From CAVUAA01 sp963739345 (GTDB lineage: Bacteria; Chlamydiota; Chlamydiia; Chlamydiales; JAFEGQ01): a DNA stretch of 64,000 nucleotides. Positions within the stretch are counted from its first letter, which is position 1. The number at the start of each line of letters is the position of its first letter. Of this stretch, positions 25,940 through 34,246 are shown piece after piece. The stretch spans positions 1,116,001-1,180,000 of the forward strand of contig CAVUAA010000001.1 of assembly GCA_963739345.1 (NCBI GenBank). The letters run 5' to 3'. Under the pieces are notes generated by a model. That model made no database searches. It had not been told where the DNA came from and saw only the letters and a list, made by a program, of their open reading frames with translations. The translations under genes were made by a program, and so were the position numbers.

Positions 25940-26910
25940 AACTACTCGAGAAGCTGGAGAACGACTTCATCCTGATCGGCGAAGGATACGTCTTTGAGCT
26001 CGAGCGGCGGGGCTATCTAAAAGCCGGACACTTTGTCCCCGAAGTGGTGCTCGATCACCCACAAGCAGTCGAAGAGCTCCATCGTGAATTCTTGCTCTGC
26101 GGCTCCGACGTAATGGAGGCGCTCACCTACTACGCTCACAAAGAGAAGCTCGCCGCGGCTGGGCGGGCCGAAGACATGGAGCTCCTCAACCACAAGGCGA
26201 TCCAGATCGCAAAAAAAGTAGCCGCTGAAGGGGATGCTCTTGTCGCCGGCAATATCTGCAACACCTGGCTCTACAACCCCAACAAGCATGAAGAGAGCTC
26301 CAAGCTTGTCAGAGAGACCTACCGGCAGCAGGTAAAAATTGCTGCAGACGAAAAGGTCGACTATATCATCGCCGAGACGATCGAATACTTGGGAGAGGCG
26401 TTGATCGCCTTAGAGGTGATCAAAGAGTTTAACCTGCCCGCTGTCGTTACCTTGGCCGCCGGACAAGAGATTAGCCGTGATGGCTATGCCTGGCACGAAG
26501 CGTGCCGTACCTTAGAGGAGGCGGGCGCCGACGTCGTTGGCCTCAACTGTTTTCACGGTCCCGACACCATGCTTCCCATGTTGCGTAAAATCAGAGAGCA
26601 GCTCTCTGGGCAAATGGCCGCCCTTCCCGTCCCCTATCGAACTACCCCCGACCAACCCATCTTCCTCTACCTGCAAACCCCCGACGGGAAAGACGCCTTC
26701 CCCACTAACCTCTCCCCTTTCCGTCACACGCGAGAAGAGATGGCACAGTTTGCTGTTGATGCTAAAAATTTAGGAATCAATTATATTGGGGTTTGTTGTG
26801 GAGGAGCCCCGCATCATGTACGGGCGATGGCAGAAGCGCTTGGGCGCACCACACCAGCGAGTTGTTATTCACCTGATATGTCCCTCCACCCACGACTATC
26901 AAAAAGATAA
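25936..26910 (+). CDS. Betaine-homocysteine-type S-methyltransferase
   Basis: Regenerates methionine from homocysteine. The 324-aa protein fits the Hcy-methyltransferase fold. FELERRGYLKAGHFVPEVVLDHPQAV near residue 21 resembles betaine-homocysteine methyltransferase more than MetH or MmuM. Zinc-binding cysteines are in GLNCFHG near 200 and GVCCGGAPHHVRAM near 282. It overlaps metK by 4 bp and completes the cycle with ahcY and metK. The methyl donor (betaine, S-methylmethionine or another) cannot be read from sequence. Confidence 0.85.
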   Translation: MKLLEKLENDFILIGEGYVFELERRGYLKAGHFVPEVVLDHPQAVEELHREFLLCGSDVMEALTYYAHKEKLAAAGRAEDMELLNHKAIQIAKKVAAEGDALVAGNICNTWLYNPNKHEESSKLVRETYRQQVKIAADEKVDYIIAETIEYLGEALIALEVIKEFNLPAVVTLAAGQEISRDGYAWHEACRTLEEAGADVVGLNCFHGPDTMLPMLRKIREQLSGQMAALPVPYRTTPDQPIFLYLQTPDGKDAFPTNLSPFRHTREEMAQFAVDAKNLGINYIGVCCGGAPHHVRAMAEALGRTTPASCYSPDMSLHPRLSKR

Positions 26911-26919
26911 GGAGACAAA

Positions 26920-27948
26920 ATGACCGATACACCCGATCCCACTTTCGTTGCCCAAACGCTCAGCGCTTTTTGGGCCTCACAAGTATTGCTTACTGCAGTC
27001 CAGTTCGATCTCTTCACCCTGCTTGGAGATGGCGCCATGAAAGGACCGCAGATCGAAAAAGCGATGGGACTCCACCCCCGTGCCACCTATGATTTCCTTG
27101 ATTCACTAGTCGCCATGAAAATTCTGGATCGAGAGGGAGATGGTTCTAACGGACGATACAAGAATACTCCCGACTCTCTCGCTTTCCTGGACAGAAGGAG
27201 CGAGACGTACATCGGTGGTCTCGCTGAGATGTTTAAGCTACGTCTGTGGAATTCGTGGAATAAGCTGGATGAATCACTAAAGACGGGCAAGCCAGCCACC
27301 TTGGAAGCTGCCGACGGAGAAAAGGGAGCCTTTGATAAAATTTACGGAAATCCAGCTACGCTAGTCCCCTTCTTGGACGCGATGGACGGATTTCAGAGGG
27401 CACCTTTCACCGCCCTAGCCGAGAAATTCGACTTCTCTCCATATAAAACTGTGACCGATGTTGGCGGGGCCCTGGCCCTTTTGTCCCGACTTATCGCCGC
27501 TAAAAACCCCCATCTCACTGCCACTTCCTTTGATCTCCCTCAGGTCACTCCCCATGCGTACAAATACATCAACGCCGCTCGCCTACGCGACCAGGTCGCT
27601 GCCGTCTCAGGCGATTTCTTTGTCGATCCGCTCCCCAGCGCCGATGTCATCACAATGGGCAATATTCTCCACGACTGGGACCTCGAACACAAAATGTTCC
27701 TCATCAAGAAAGCTTATGACGTGCTACCTGAAGGTGGAGCTCTCATTGTTGTTGAGAGCATCATTGACAATGAACGTCGAACTAACGTACCTGCCCTACT
27801 CCTCTCACTCAACATGCTGATCGAAATGGGACCAGCCTTTAACTTCAGCGATGCAGAATTCCGCAACTGGTGCGAAGAGATTGGCTTCAAACGGTTTGAA
27901 TCGCTCCACCTCATAGGCGATTCCTGGGCTGCCATCGCTTTCAAGTGA
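26920..27948 (+). CDS. SAM-dependent O-methyltransferase of the COMT/ASMT type
   Basis: A 342-aa class I methyltransferase with an N-terminal winged-helix dimerisation domain (residues 10-90, FDLFTLLGDGAMKGPQIEKAMG) and a catalytic domain. The SAM loop degenerates to VTDVGGALALLSRLI, and MGNILHDWDLEHKMFLIKKAYD carries the catalytic histidine typical of the family. It lies 9 nt after the homocysteine methyltransferase and overlaps bshA by 4 bp. It probably uses SAM from this operon. The substrate is unknown; a bacillithiol intermediate is a hypothesis. Confidence 0.85.
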   Translation: MTDTPDPTFVAQTLSAFWASQVLLTAVQFDLFTLLGDGAMKGPQIEKAMGLHPRATYDFLDSLVAMKILDREGDGSNGRYKNTPDSLAFLDRRSETYIGGLAEMFKLRLWNSWNKLDESLKTGKPATLEAADGEKGAFDKIYGNPATLVPFLDAMDGFQRAPFTALAEKFDFSPYKTVTDVGGALALLSRLIAAKNPHLTATSFDLPQVTPHAYKYINAARLRDQVAAVSGDFFVDPLPSADVITMGNILHDWDLEHKMFLIKKAYDVLPEGGALIVVESIIDNERRTNVPALLLSLNMLIEMGPAFNFSDAEFRNWCEEIGFKRFESLHLIGDSWAAIAFK

Positions 27949-29033
27949 GAATTGGCATCGTCTGCTATCCGTCCGTGGGAGGAAGTGGCATCCTTGCAAC
28001 CGAGCTAGGGCATCAGCTCTCCCTCCGTGGGCACGACGTCCATTTCATCACCTATGAGCGACCATTCCGTCTCAAACCGGGCCCCGGCATCCACTTCCAT
28101 CAAGTGGAGGTGAACCACTACGACCTCTTCCGCTATCCCGACTACGCCCTCACCCTCGCGGTCAAAATTGCTCAGGTGGCCACCGAGCACAACCTCGACC
28201 TCGTCCACGTCCACTACGCCATCCCCCACGCCACCAGCGCCTACCTCGCCAAGCAGATGCTGAGCCACAAACTTTGCGTCCTCACCACCCTCCACGGCAC
28301 CGATATCACACTGGTTGGAAAAAAACCGTCGTTCCAACAGATCGTCAAGTTTAGCATCGAGGAGAGCTGCGCCGTCAGCGCTGTCTCAGAGAGCCTTAAA
28401 AAACAGACTCAGGAGTGGTTTGGCATCGAGCGTCCAATTGAGGTCGTCCACGACTTCTTTGTCCCCAAAACAAACGTCACCCCCGCCAACCTCGTTGCCC
28501 CCGGACAAAAACTGATCCTCCACGCCTCCAACTTCCGCCCCGTCAAGCGAGTCCCCGACGTCATCCACACCTTTGCAAAAATCGCCCCCCACCTCGATGC
28601 CAAGCTCGCTCTCCTTGGAGAAGGATCTCAATCCCAAGAGGTGCGCGATCTGGTCACCCAGCTCCGTCTCTCAGACCGGGTTCTCTTTCTTGGCCGCCAG
28701 AGCGAGATCGACCCCTACATGGCCGCCGCCGACCTCTTCCTCCTCCCCAGCGCTCAAGAGAGTTTCGGCCTCGCCGCCCTCGAAGCGATGGCCTACCACA
28801 CCCCCGTCGTCGCCTCCAATGCCGGCGGCTTGCCCGAGCTCATCACACTAGAGACCGGCTCCCTCCACAACATTGGCGACACCGATGCGATGGCAAATTC
28901 CGCCCTGCACATTCTCTCAGATAAAAACAGACTAGAGAGGATGAAGGAGGCGGCAGCTCAGCGAGCCAAAACATCGTTTTCTGCAGAGGTCATTGTTCCC
29001 CAATACGAAAATCTCTACAAAACGATCTCGTGA
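27945..29033 (+). CDS. bshA: N-acetyl-alpha-D-glucosaminyl L-malate synthase BshA
   Basis: First enzyme of bacillithiol synthesis, joining UDP-GlcNAc and L-malate. The 362-aa GT-B glycosyltransferase has CYPSVGGSGILATELGHQL at its start, HVHYAIPHATSAYLAKQML near 88 and TTLHGTDITLVG near 112, as in BshA. The C-terminal Rossmann domain has SAQESFGLAALEAMA near 267. It starts at GTG 27945 within a GTGA overlap with the methyltransferase gene. It converges on the bactofilin gene with no gap. Confidence 0.9.
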   Translation: MRIGIVCYPSVGGSGILATELGHQLSLRGHDVHFITYERPFRLKPGPGIHFHQVEVNHYDLFRYPDYALTLAVKIAQVATEHNLDLVHVHYAIPHATSAYLAKQMLSHKLCVLTTLHGTDITLVGKKPSFQQIVKFSIEESCAVSAVSESLKKQTQEWFGIERPIEVVHDFFVPKTNVTPANLVAPGQKLILHASNFRPVKRVPDVIHTFAKIAPHLDAKLALLGEGSQSQEVRDLVTQLRLSDRVLFLGRQSEIDPYMAAADLFLLPSAQESFGLAALEAMAYHTPVVASNAGGLPELITLETGSLHNIGDTDAMANSALHILSDKNRLERMKEAAAQRAKTSFSAEVIVPQYENLYKTIS

Positions 29034-29621
29034 CTAATTGGCGTCCGGCTCATCAACTGGCGAGACATTCACCTCGCCCCGAATACTTACGCCCTCATCA
29101 ACGCTGAGGAGGCGAGCGGTGATGTTGCCATGCACTCTCGCATCACCGCGCAATTCGCAGCGGCCCGCAACGGTGATGTTCCCCTCCACACGCCCTTCGA
29201 CGATCGCCTCTCGAAGGTTGATGTTGGAACGGACAACGCCGGTCGGACCGATGAGAATCTTCCCCTCAGTGGAGGTGAGCGTTCCCTTGAACTCGCCATC
29301 TACACGGAGAAAACGTTGAAACTCAAGGTTCCCCTCAATCGAAATTCCCTCGCCAAGAACGGTCTCCGGCTCTTCCACCTCAAAGGGAGCGTTGGGACGG
29401 GTGGTCCACATCTCTTCCTTGGTCACATCGTGATTGAGCGTGTCCTGCGCCTCCTCACGGTGACGGGGATAGGCTTGGGCTGGCGTTCGGTAGGTCGACG
29501 CTTGCGACTCTTGATGATTGTAGATGCGAGGGGGCACTGCCTCCACCGGCTGGTACTGCTGCGCAGTTGCCACTGGCGGTTCAGGATCGTAAGGGTTGCG
29601 GCGTTTGAACATTTGGGACAC
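29034..29621 (-). CDS. bacA: Bactofilin
   Basis: A 195-aa bactofilin: a proline- and glutamine-rich disordered N-terminus (residues 1-85), then a right-handed beta-helix core with repeating hydrophobic strands (VLGEGISIEGNLEF, GKILIGPTGVVRSN, EGRVEGNITVAG). In Chlamydia the orthologue CT276 affects cell size and shape, as I recall. It lies directly after dnaA in the same orientation, as in Chlamydia. A role in scaffolding the division-site or peptidoglycan machinery encoded just downstream is plausible. Confidence 0.92.
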   Translation of the reverse strand: MSQMFKRRNPYDPEPPVATAQQYQPVEAVPPRIYNHQESQASTYRTPAQAYPRHREEAQDTLNHDVTKEEMWTTRPNAPFEVEEPETVLGEGISIEGNLEFQRFLRVDGEFKGTLTSTEGKILIGPTGVVRSNINLREAIVEGRVEGNITVAGRCELRGDARVHGNITARLLSVDEGVSIRGEVNVSPVDEPDAN

Positions 29622-30974
29622 CTATTTCGTCTCGATGTTGCGGCGGATCATGTCAACCCTGCGGCGTAACATCTCATCCTCTTTTAACTTCTTCTCTATT
29701 TTGTCACGTGCGTGGAGAATCGTCGAGTGTGTTTTTCCTCCAAACGAAACGCCGAGCATTTGCAGCGACTCGTTGACCATCTGAGTGGCTAGATACATCG
29801 CCACCTGACGCGGCACCACAATCTCCCGCGTCCGAGAGGACCCCTTCAGGTCGCGCACCGGCACCTGAAAAATAGTGGCAACACTTTTTAGGATGGTCTC
29901 CACCGTGATCTTCTCACTCGGAATGTGCTGCAACATCTCCCGCAACGTCTTCTCCACCAGCTCTTCTGTGATCTCCTGATTGAGAAGGCGGCAGTGGGCG
30001 GAGAGGCGGTTGATCGCCCCTTCAAGCTGCCGAACGTTAGAGTAGATGTGTTCGGCGATGAAAAAGGCGACATCGTCAGGAATCTTAAACCCCTTTCGGT
30101 CGGCCTTGTGCTGCAAGATCGCCACTCGCGTCTCGAGATCGGGAATGTTGACAGAAGCCACCAATCCCCACTCCATCCGCGCCACCATCCGCTCGGAGAG
30201 TTTCAGCTGACCGGGAGGCTTATCGCTGGTGATCACCACCTGCTTCCCCTGATTGATTAGCGCCTCAAACATGTTGCAAAACTCCTCCTCAAAATTGAGC
30301 CGGTTTTGCAGAAATTGAATATCATCCACGAGCAAGAGATCGAGATTGCGGTAGTAGCGCTTCAGCTTGTCCACCGTCTTCTTCCGGAGCGAGTCGACTA
30401 ACTCGTTGATGAACGCCTCTGTTGTGATCGCTCGGACCCGAAGTCGCTTCTGATTTTCGAGGACGTGATGTCCGATGCTATGCAGGAGATGAGTCTTTCC
30501 AAGTCCCACCCCGCCGTGAATAAATAGCGGGTTGTAGGCGCTCCCTGGACGTGCCGCTACCCCCATCGCTGCAGATTTGATGAACTGATTAGAAGGCCCC
30601 TCAATGTAGCTCTCGAACCGGTAGTTTGGGTTGAGCCCCGCACCCACCTCATCCCTCTCATCCACGTCGCGCGAGGACACCGGCTGCTCAATCGAAGGAG
30701 CCACCGCCGTCGGAACTGCCCGCTCCGCCATCACAAACCGAACAGCCGGCTCCCCCTCCCGCTTCACCGGCAAAAACGCACACAGCTCACGGCTGTAGTT
30801 TTCAAGCAGATATTCCTGCACAAAAACATTGGGCACTTCCAGGACAGCCTCATCATCGGAGAACGCAAGCACACGAATAGGAACCAACCAGTTGGCAAAC
30901 GCAGTAGCGGTACAACGCTCTTCTGCGTACTCCAAAAACTCGGCCCACGGCTCGCACTCGATGCATATTGTCAT
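29622..30974 (-). CDS. dnaA: Chromosomal replication initiator DnaA
   Basis: A 450-aa DnaA. Domain I is at 1-80, a linker follows, then the AAA+ domain with NYRFESYIEGPSNQF near 118, Walker A GGVGLGKTHLL near 154, Walker B LLLVDDIQFLQ near 216, and the C-terminal DNA-binding signature FGGKTHSTILHARDKI near 410. A GGAGG site precedes the ATG by about 9 nt. Chlamydia has two dnaA genes; position beside bactofilin and rsmH matches dnaA2 (CT275). The long upstream region carries DnaA-box-like sites. Confidence 0.96.
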   Translation of the reverse strand: MTICIECEPWAEFLEYAEERCTATAFANWLVPIRVLAFSDDEAVLEVPNVFVQEYLLENYSRELCAFLPVKREGEPAVRFVMAERAVPTAVAPSIEQPVSSRDVDERDEVGAGLNPNYRFESYIEGPSNQFIKSAAMGVAARPGSAYNPLFIHGGVGLGKTHLLHSIGHHVLENQKRLRVRAITTEAFINELVDSLRKKTVDKLKRYYRNLDLLLVDDIQFLQNRLNFEEEFCNMFEALINQGKQVVITSDKPPGQLKLSERMVARMEWGLVASVNIPDLETRVAILQHKADRKGFKIPDDVAFFIAEHIYSNVRQLEGAINRLSAHCRLLNQEITEELVEKTLREMLQHIPSEKITVETILKSVATIFQVPVRDLKGSSRTREIVVPRQVAMYLATQMVNESLQMLGVSFGGKTHSTILHARDKIEKKLKEDEMLRRRVDMIRRNIETK

Positions 30975-31469
30975 GTCTTATCACCCTCCGTGAACAGCTC
31001 TGAACAGGTTTTGAACAGACTTTCCACAACTCAGCGTCGAGCCTGTTCAATGCGGAACGTTAACACCAGACCCTCTTCACCGCAACCGATTTCCGCAAAT
31101 TTTTCTGCCGCTCGTTGGTAACTCGCTAACGCTCAAAGCAGCGGACGACGAAATTCTCTCTAGCCTACTCTCGACTTGTTTTTTCTTTATAAACCCTTTA
31201 CGACCAATACTTTACATCAGCGCTCTAGAGAGAGGGAGCAGGTCTAGGACGGTGTCTGAAGGGGGTTGGCAACGCTCGGTGCGTCGCTTGAAATACGATC
31301 GAAAAACCACTCTCGATCCGGCTGTGGAAAACGGCGCCTGTGGAAAACTTCTGCCGCTCCGAGGGCCGAGTTATCGACAATTCAATCTGAGTGCGTTTCT
31401 TACGCCCCGCATTGTCGATAACTTATCTCTCCGCGTATAGACTTCAAGCCCACACCCGTCAACCTTCCA
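30975..31469. promoter_or_regulatory. dnaA upstream region with DnaA-box-like sites and TGAACAG repeats
   Basis: This gene-free stretch holds three TGAACAG heptamers at 30991, 31001 and 31012, about one helical turn apart, and one inverted copy at 31043-31049. Farther out are TGTGGAAAA at 31323-31331 and 31339-31347, and TTATCGACA at 31371-31379 with its inverted partner at 31413-31421. Each differs by one base from TTATCCACA or its complement. An A+T-rich tract lies at 31178-31215. It could be a dnaA autoregulatory region or an origin; Chlamydia's origin is reported elsewhere, so this is tentative. Confidence 0.45.
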
Positions 31470-31498
31470 TTGACATGTAGGTTGCAAACGCCTATATT
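31470..31498 (+). promoter_or_regulatory. Near-consensus promoter abutting the FkbM gene
   Basis: TTGACA at 31470-31475, a 17-nt spacer and TATATT at 31493-31498, followed by 9 nt to ATG 31508. There is no Shine-Dalgarno sequence. This is the best-scoring promoter I see in the window and strongly suggests a transcript starting at or within a few bases of the ATG. Confidence 0.7.
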
Positions 31499-31507
31499 TG
31501 GTGCCCT

Positions 31508-32242
31508 ATGGGAATAAGAACACGAGTGATGAGCAGTTTGGGGTGGGTGCGCAAACGGAATGTGTCGCCCAAAGCGGACCATCCGCTGGCCGCCGTAAAG
31601 CGAGCGCTGAAAGAGACGCAAATTGTCACAGTGTTTGACGTAGGAGCATTCGATGGGTGCACCGCGATAGGCTACCGCAAGGCCTTTAAAGAGGCAGCTA
31701 TCCACAGCTTTGAGCCATCACCAGAAGCGTACGCTGCATTAGTGGAGCGGTTCAAAGAGGACAGCCAAGTGGTGCCAGTCAACACGGCTCTGGCCGATGC
31801 ACCGGGGACAGCCTCCTTCCAACTCAATAACGCGGGGGTGACCAACTCGCTGCTCGAGAAGGATAAACGCTCTGACGAGTGGGTCGATCACACGTGGACC
31901 GATAACACGGCGACCGTCGAAGTGAAGGTCGACACGCTCGACAACTACTGCGAACGGGAGGGGATCAGACAAATCGATCTCCTTAAGATCGATGCGCAAG
32001 GAGCAGACCTAAAGGTATTGCAGGGTGCCGGGCGGATGTTACGTGAGGGGCGGATCTACTCGATCTTCATCGAAACGTGCATTGTTCCTCTCTACGACGG
32101 TCAGGGTGAGCTACACGAAGTCTGTGCCCTGATGCACGGCCACGGCTACTGCCTCTTCGACCTACTCGCCCCTTCCCACGCACCAAGCGGCCAGCTCATG
32201 TGGTGCGATCTCCTGTTCACTCGGGGCTCTGGCATCCTGTGA
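31508..32242 (+). CDS. FkbM-family methyltransferase
   Basis: A 244-aa SAM-dependent methyltransferase of the FkbM type. The SAM motif is VFDVGAFDGCTAIGYRKAF near residue 42 and the family block IDLLKIDAQGADLKVLQGAGRML lies near 155. FkbM enzymes often methylate sugars or peptides of surface or secreted products. It overlaps the downstream aminotransferase by GTGA, which suggests a small sugar-modification unit. The pair lies between dnaA and the TPR module, where I recall no such genes in Chlamydia. Confidence 0.85.
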   Translation: MGIRTRVMSSLGWVRKRNVSPKADHPLAAVKRALKETQIVTVFDVGAFDGCTAIGYRKAFKEAAIHSFEPSPEAYAALVERFKEDSQVVPVNTALADAPGTASFQLNNAGVTNSLLEKDKRSDEWVDHTWTDNTATVEVKVDTLDNYCEREGIRQIDLLKIDAQGADLKVLQGAGRMLREGRIYSIFIETCIVPLYDGQGELHEVCALMHGHGYCLFDLLAPSHAPSGQLMWCDLLFTRGSGIL

Positions 32243-33345
32243 AATTCTTCCCCTACGCCCAGCAAACGATTGACAATTCTGACAAAACAGCGCTCCAAGC
32301 GGTGATTGATGAAGCAGCGATCACCCGCGGCCCCAAAGTGGAGGCGTTTGAGAGAGCAGTGGCTGAGTATTGCGACGCCCGCTACGCCATCGCTTTCAAT
32401 AGTGGTACTTCTGCTCTGCACGCTGCCTACTTCGCTGCCGGCACCGGCCCCCATGACCGGGTGATCACCACGCCCAACACATTCGTCGGCACCGTCGTCG
32501 GTGCTCGCCTCCTTGGCGCACAGCTCATCCTAAGCGATATCGATCCAGCAACAGGCAATCTCGACCTCGAGCAGCTCCCCAACCTGGATCCTCCTTCTCG
32601 CGGCAGACTGATCTACGTCCCGGTTCACTACGCCGGGACCCCTGTCGATATGCACGCGCTTGAGCGAAAGATTACCCAACCTAGCGCGATGATCATCGAA
32701 GATGGAGCGGCGGCCCTCGGCGCTGCCTATCCGGACCTCAAAAAAGTGGGCTCCTGTGTGCATAGCGACATGACCACTCTCAGCTTCCACCCCGCCAAGA
32801 CGATCACGACGGGTGAGGGGGGGATGGTGACCACCAACGATGAGACACTCGCCCGCCGCCTCCGCACCTTCCGCAACAACGGACTCGAGAACGGCCTTGC
32901 CCACACACTCACCGGCAACTTCCACATGAGCGACCTCAACGCCGCCCTCGGTCTCTCCCAATTTGCCCGCCTCGGCAGCATGGTCCGCCGCCGCCGAGCT
33001 ATCGTGCGCAACTATCGCAAGCTGCTAGCAAAAACCGAACAGGTACAACTTCTTCCCGAAGCGGCCGACGCCACTTCAGCCCACAACCTCTTCGTCGTTC
33101 TCATTGATTTCGAAAAGCTAGAACTAGACCGCGACACTATTCGCGCCGCTCTGAAAGAGAAAGGGGTGGGAACCCAAGTGCATTATACTCCCCTCTACCG
33201 TCATCCCGCCATTGAAGGAGAATCGCTTCCCAACATGGAGCAATTCAACAGCCAAGCCCTCACCCTACCGCTCTATCCCGGCCTGAAGGAGGCAAATCTT
33301 CGTCAGATTGTGGAAGCGCTTCAGGAGACTCTTCGTAGGCCATAA
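32239..33345 (+). CDS. DegT/DnrJ/EryC1-type sugar-nucleotide aminotransferase
   Basis: A 368-aa PLP enzyme. FFPYAQQTIDNSD at the start, ITRGPKVEAFERAVAEYCDARYAI and FNSGTSALHAAYFAAG match the family, and the PLP lysine is in SFHPAKTITTGEGGM near residue 190. It resembles PseC-like UDP-4-keto-sugar transaminases, though substrate is not certain. The start is GTG 32239, overlapping the FkbM stop. Its 3' end overlaps the convergent TPR gene by 86 bp, an unusually long overlap that both frames keep open. Confidence 0.87.
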   Translation: MKFFPYAQQTIDNSDKTALQAVIDEAAITRGPKVEAFERAVAEYCDARYAIAFNSGTSALHAAYFAAGTGPHDRVITTPNTFVGTVVGARLLGAQLILSDIDPATGNLDLEQLPNLDPPSRGRLIYVPVHYAGTPVDMHALERKITQPSAMIIEDGAAALGAAYPDLKKVGSCVHSDMTTLSFHPAKTITTGEGGMVTTNDETLARRLRTFRNNGLENGLAHTLTGNFHMSDLNAALGLSQFARLGSMVRRRRAIVRNYRKLLAKTEQVQLLPEAADATSAHNLFVVLIDFEKLELDRDTIRAALKEKGVGTQVHYTPLYRHPAIEGESLPNMEQFNSQALTLPLYPGLKEANLRQIVEALQETLRRP

Positions 33346-33724
33346 TCAACGCCTCAGCGGTATCGCGAACCCGCCGATTGCGTGCCTTTGAGAGGCGGTA
33401 GGCCAGCGCCAACCCCTCCTCTTTCTCACCCGAAATCAGCAACGCCTTCGCTAGATTGAGTTGCGTCGGCAAATGGCTCTTCTTGAGTTCGAGCGCGCTC
33501 CTCAGCTGCTCGGCCGCTTTTCCCGGCTCATTCATCTGCAAATAGAGGGCGCCAAGCGTCTGCTGATCGTAAGGGTGGTCTGTGCGCAGCACCACCAACG
33601 CCTCAAACAACGTCACCGCCCGCCGGTACTGCCCCTCTTTCAGATAGTTGTAGGCCAAGATGCGCAGATCGCCCATCTGCTCATCACCCCACCGCAACTT
33701 GGAGAGCCAATCTATGCCGCGCAC
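33260..33724 (-). CDS. TPR protein A (type III chaperone-like)
   Basis: A protein of about 154 aa made of TPR repeats: LRILAYNYLKEGQYRRAVTLFEAL, YDQQTLGALYLQMNEPGKAAEQLRSALEL and LPTQLNLAKALLISGEKEEGLALA. It looks like the SycD/LcrH-type TPR fold of type III secretion chaperones; the syntenic Chlamydia gene is CT274 as I remember. The start is uncertain: GTG 33724 aligns with the paralogue at 34639, while GTG 33760 adds 12 residues. It overlaps hypothetical A by 13 bp. It is paralogous to the gene at 34247. Confidence 0.75.
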   Translation of the reverse strand: MRGIDWLSKLRWGDEQMGDLRILAYNYLKEGQYRRAVTLFEALVVLRTDHPYDQQTLGALYLQMNEPGKAAEQLRSALELKKSHLPTQLNLAKALLISGEKEEGLALAYRLSKARNRRVRDTAEALIMAYEESPEALPQSDEDLPPSGRDRAVG

Positions 33725-34146
33725 AGTCCCGCCATCGTTGCACTCACCGTCCGCCGCCACTGCTTATCTTCGATCGTCACGCTGATCGCCCGGAGCAGCT
33801 TCTCAGCCTCTTCCCCCTCAAGCCCTTCGAGCTCCCCCCGTAGCACTTCTAGTCCGTCGTCTTGGTCGAAGAGGGAATTACGCCGTCGCCTCTCCTTCCA
33901 TCCGACCAACTTGGCAAAGTAGGCCACTGTCACCCGCACATGCATTCCCAGCAGCTTGTACAAATGGGAAACCACCATGTCGGTGTTGAACACCTGAGCT
34001 GCCCGCGCCGCCACCACTTCATGCCGCCCATCGAGGCTGGCTAGTTCCCCCGCCTTCATCCCCTCGTAGTTGTCCCGCACCCGAGCGTACTGCTCACTCG
34101 TTTCGGCCGGCTGGTTGTAGACTGTGTATGATTTTTGGACACCCAT
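33712..34146 (-). CDS. Hypothetical protein A, partner of TPR protein A
   Basis: A 144-aa protein starting MGVQKSYTVYNQPAETSEQY. It is paralogous to the 156-aa protein at 34639-35109: both share a VY(N/D) start, an ASLDGRHE/TADGRLE turn and a V(V)AARAAQV/VAQATTV helix. No domain recognised. ATG 34146 is chosen over an in-frame ATG at 34197 because it matches the paralogue's length. The position corresponds to the CT273-type gene of Chlamydia. A substrate-chaperone relation with the TPR protein is possible (inference). Confidence 0.7.
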   Translation of the reverse strand: MGVQKSYTVYNQPAETSEQYARVRDNYEGMKAGELASLDGRHEVVAARAAQVFNTDMVVSHLYKLLGMHVRVTVAYFAKLVGWKERRRRNSLFDQDDGLEVLRGELEGLEGEEAEKLLRAISVTIEDKQWRRTVSATMAGLCAA

Positions 34147-34246
34147 GTATAAAGCCTGCGTTAAGTTGATCCGAAAATCCCCTCTTATCAACAACAAGAG
34201 ATTTCTCAGAACAACGTTTGTAACGCACCACCCAGTTTTTTTGCAA

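Noticed and set aside
30991..31049. LexA/SOS box upstream of dnaA
   Set aside because: GAACAG repeats are direct and do not form the GAAC-N4-GTTC or CTGT-N8-ACAG dyads.
31252..31440. 62-aa plus-strand frame in the dnaA upstream region
   Set aside because: No ribosome site and it runs through the DnaA-box-like sites and the inverted repeat.
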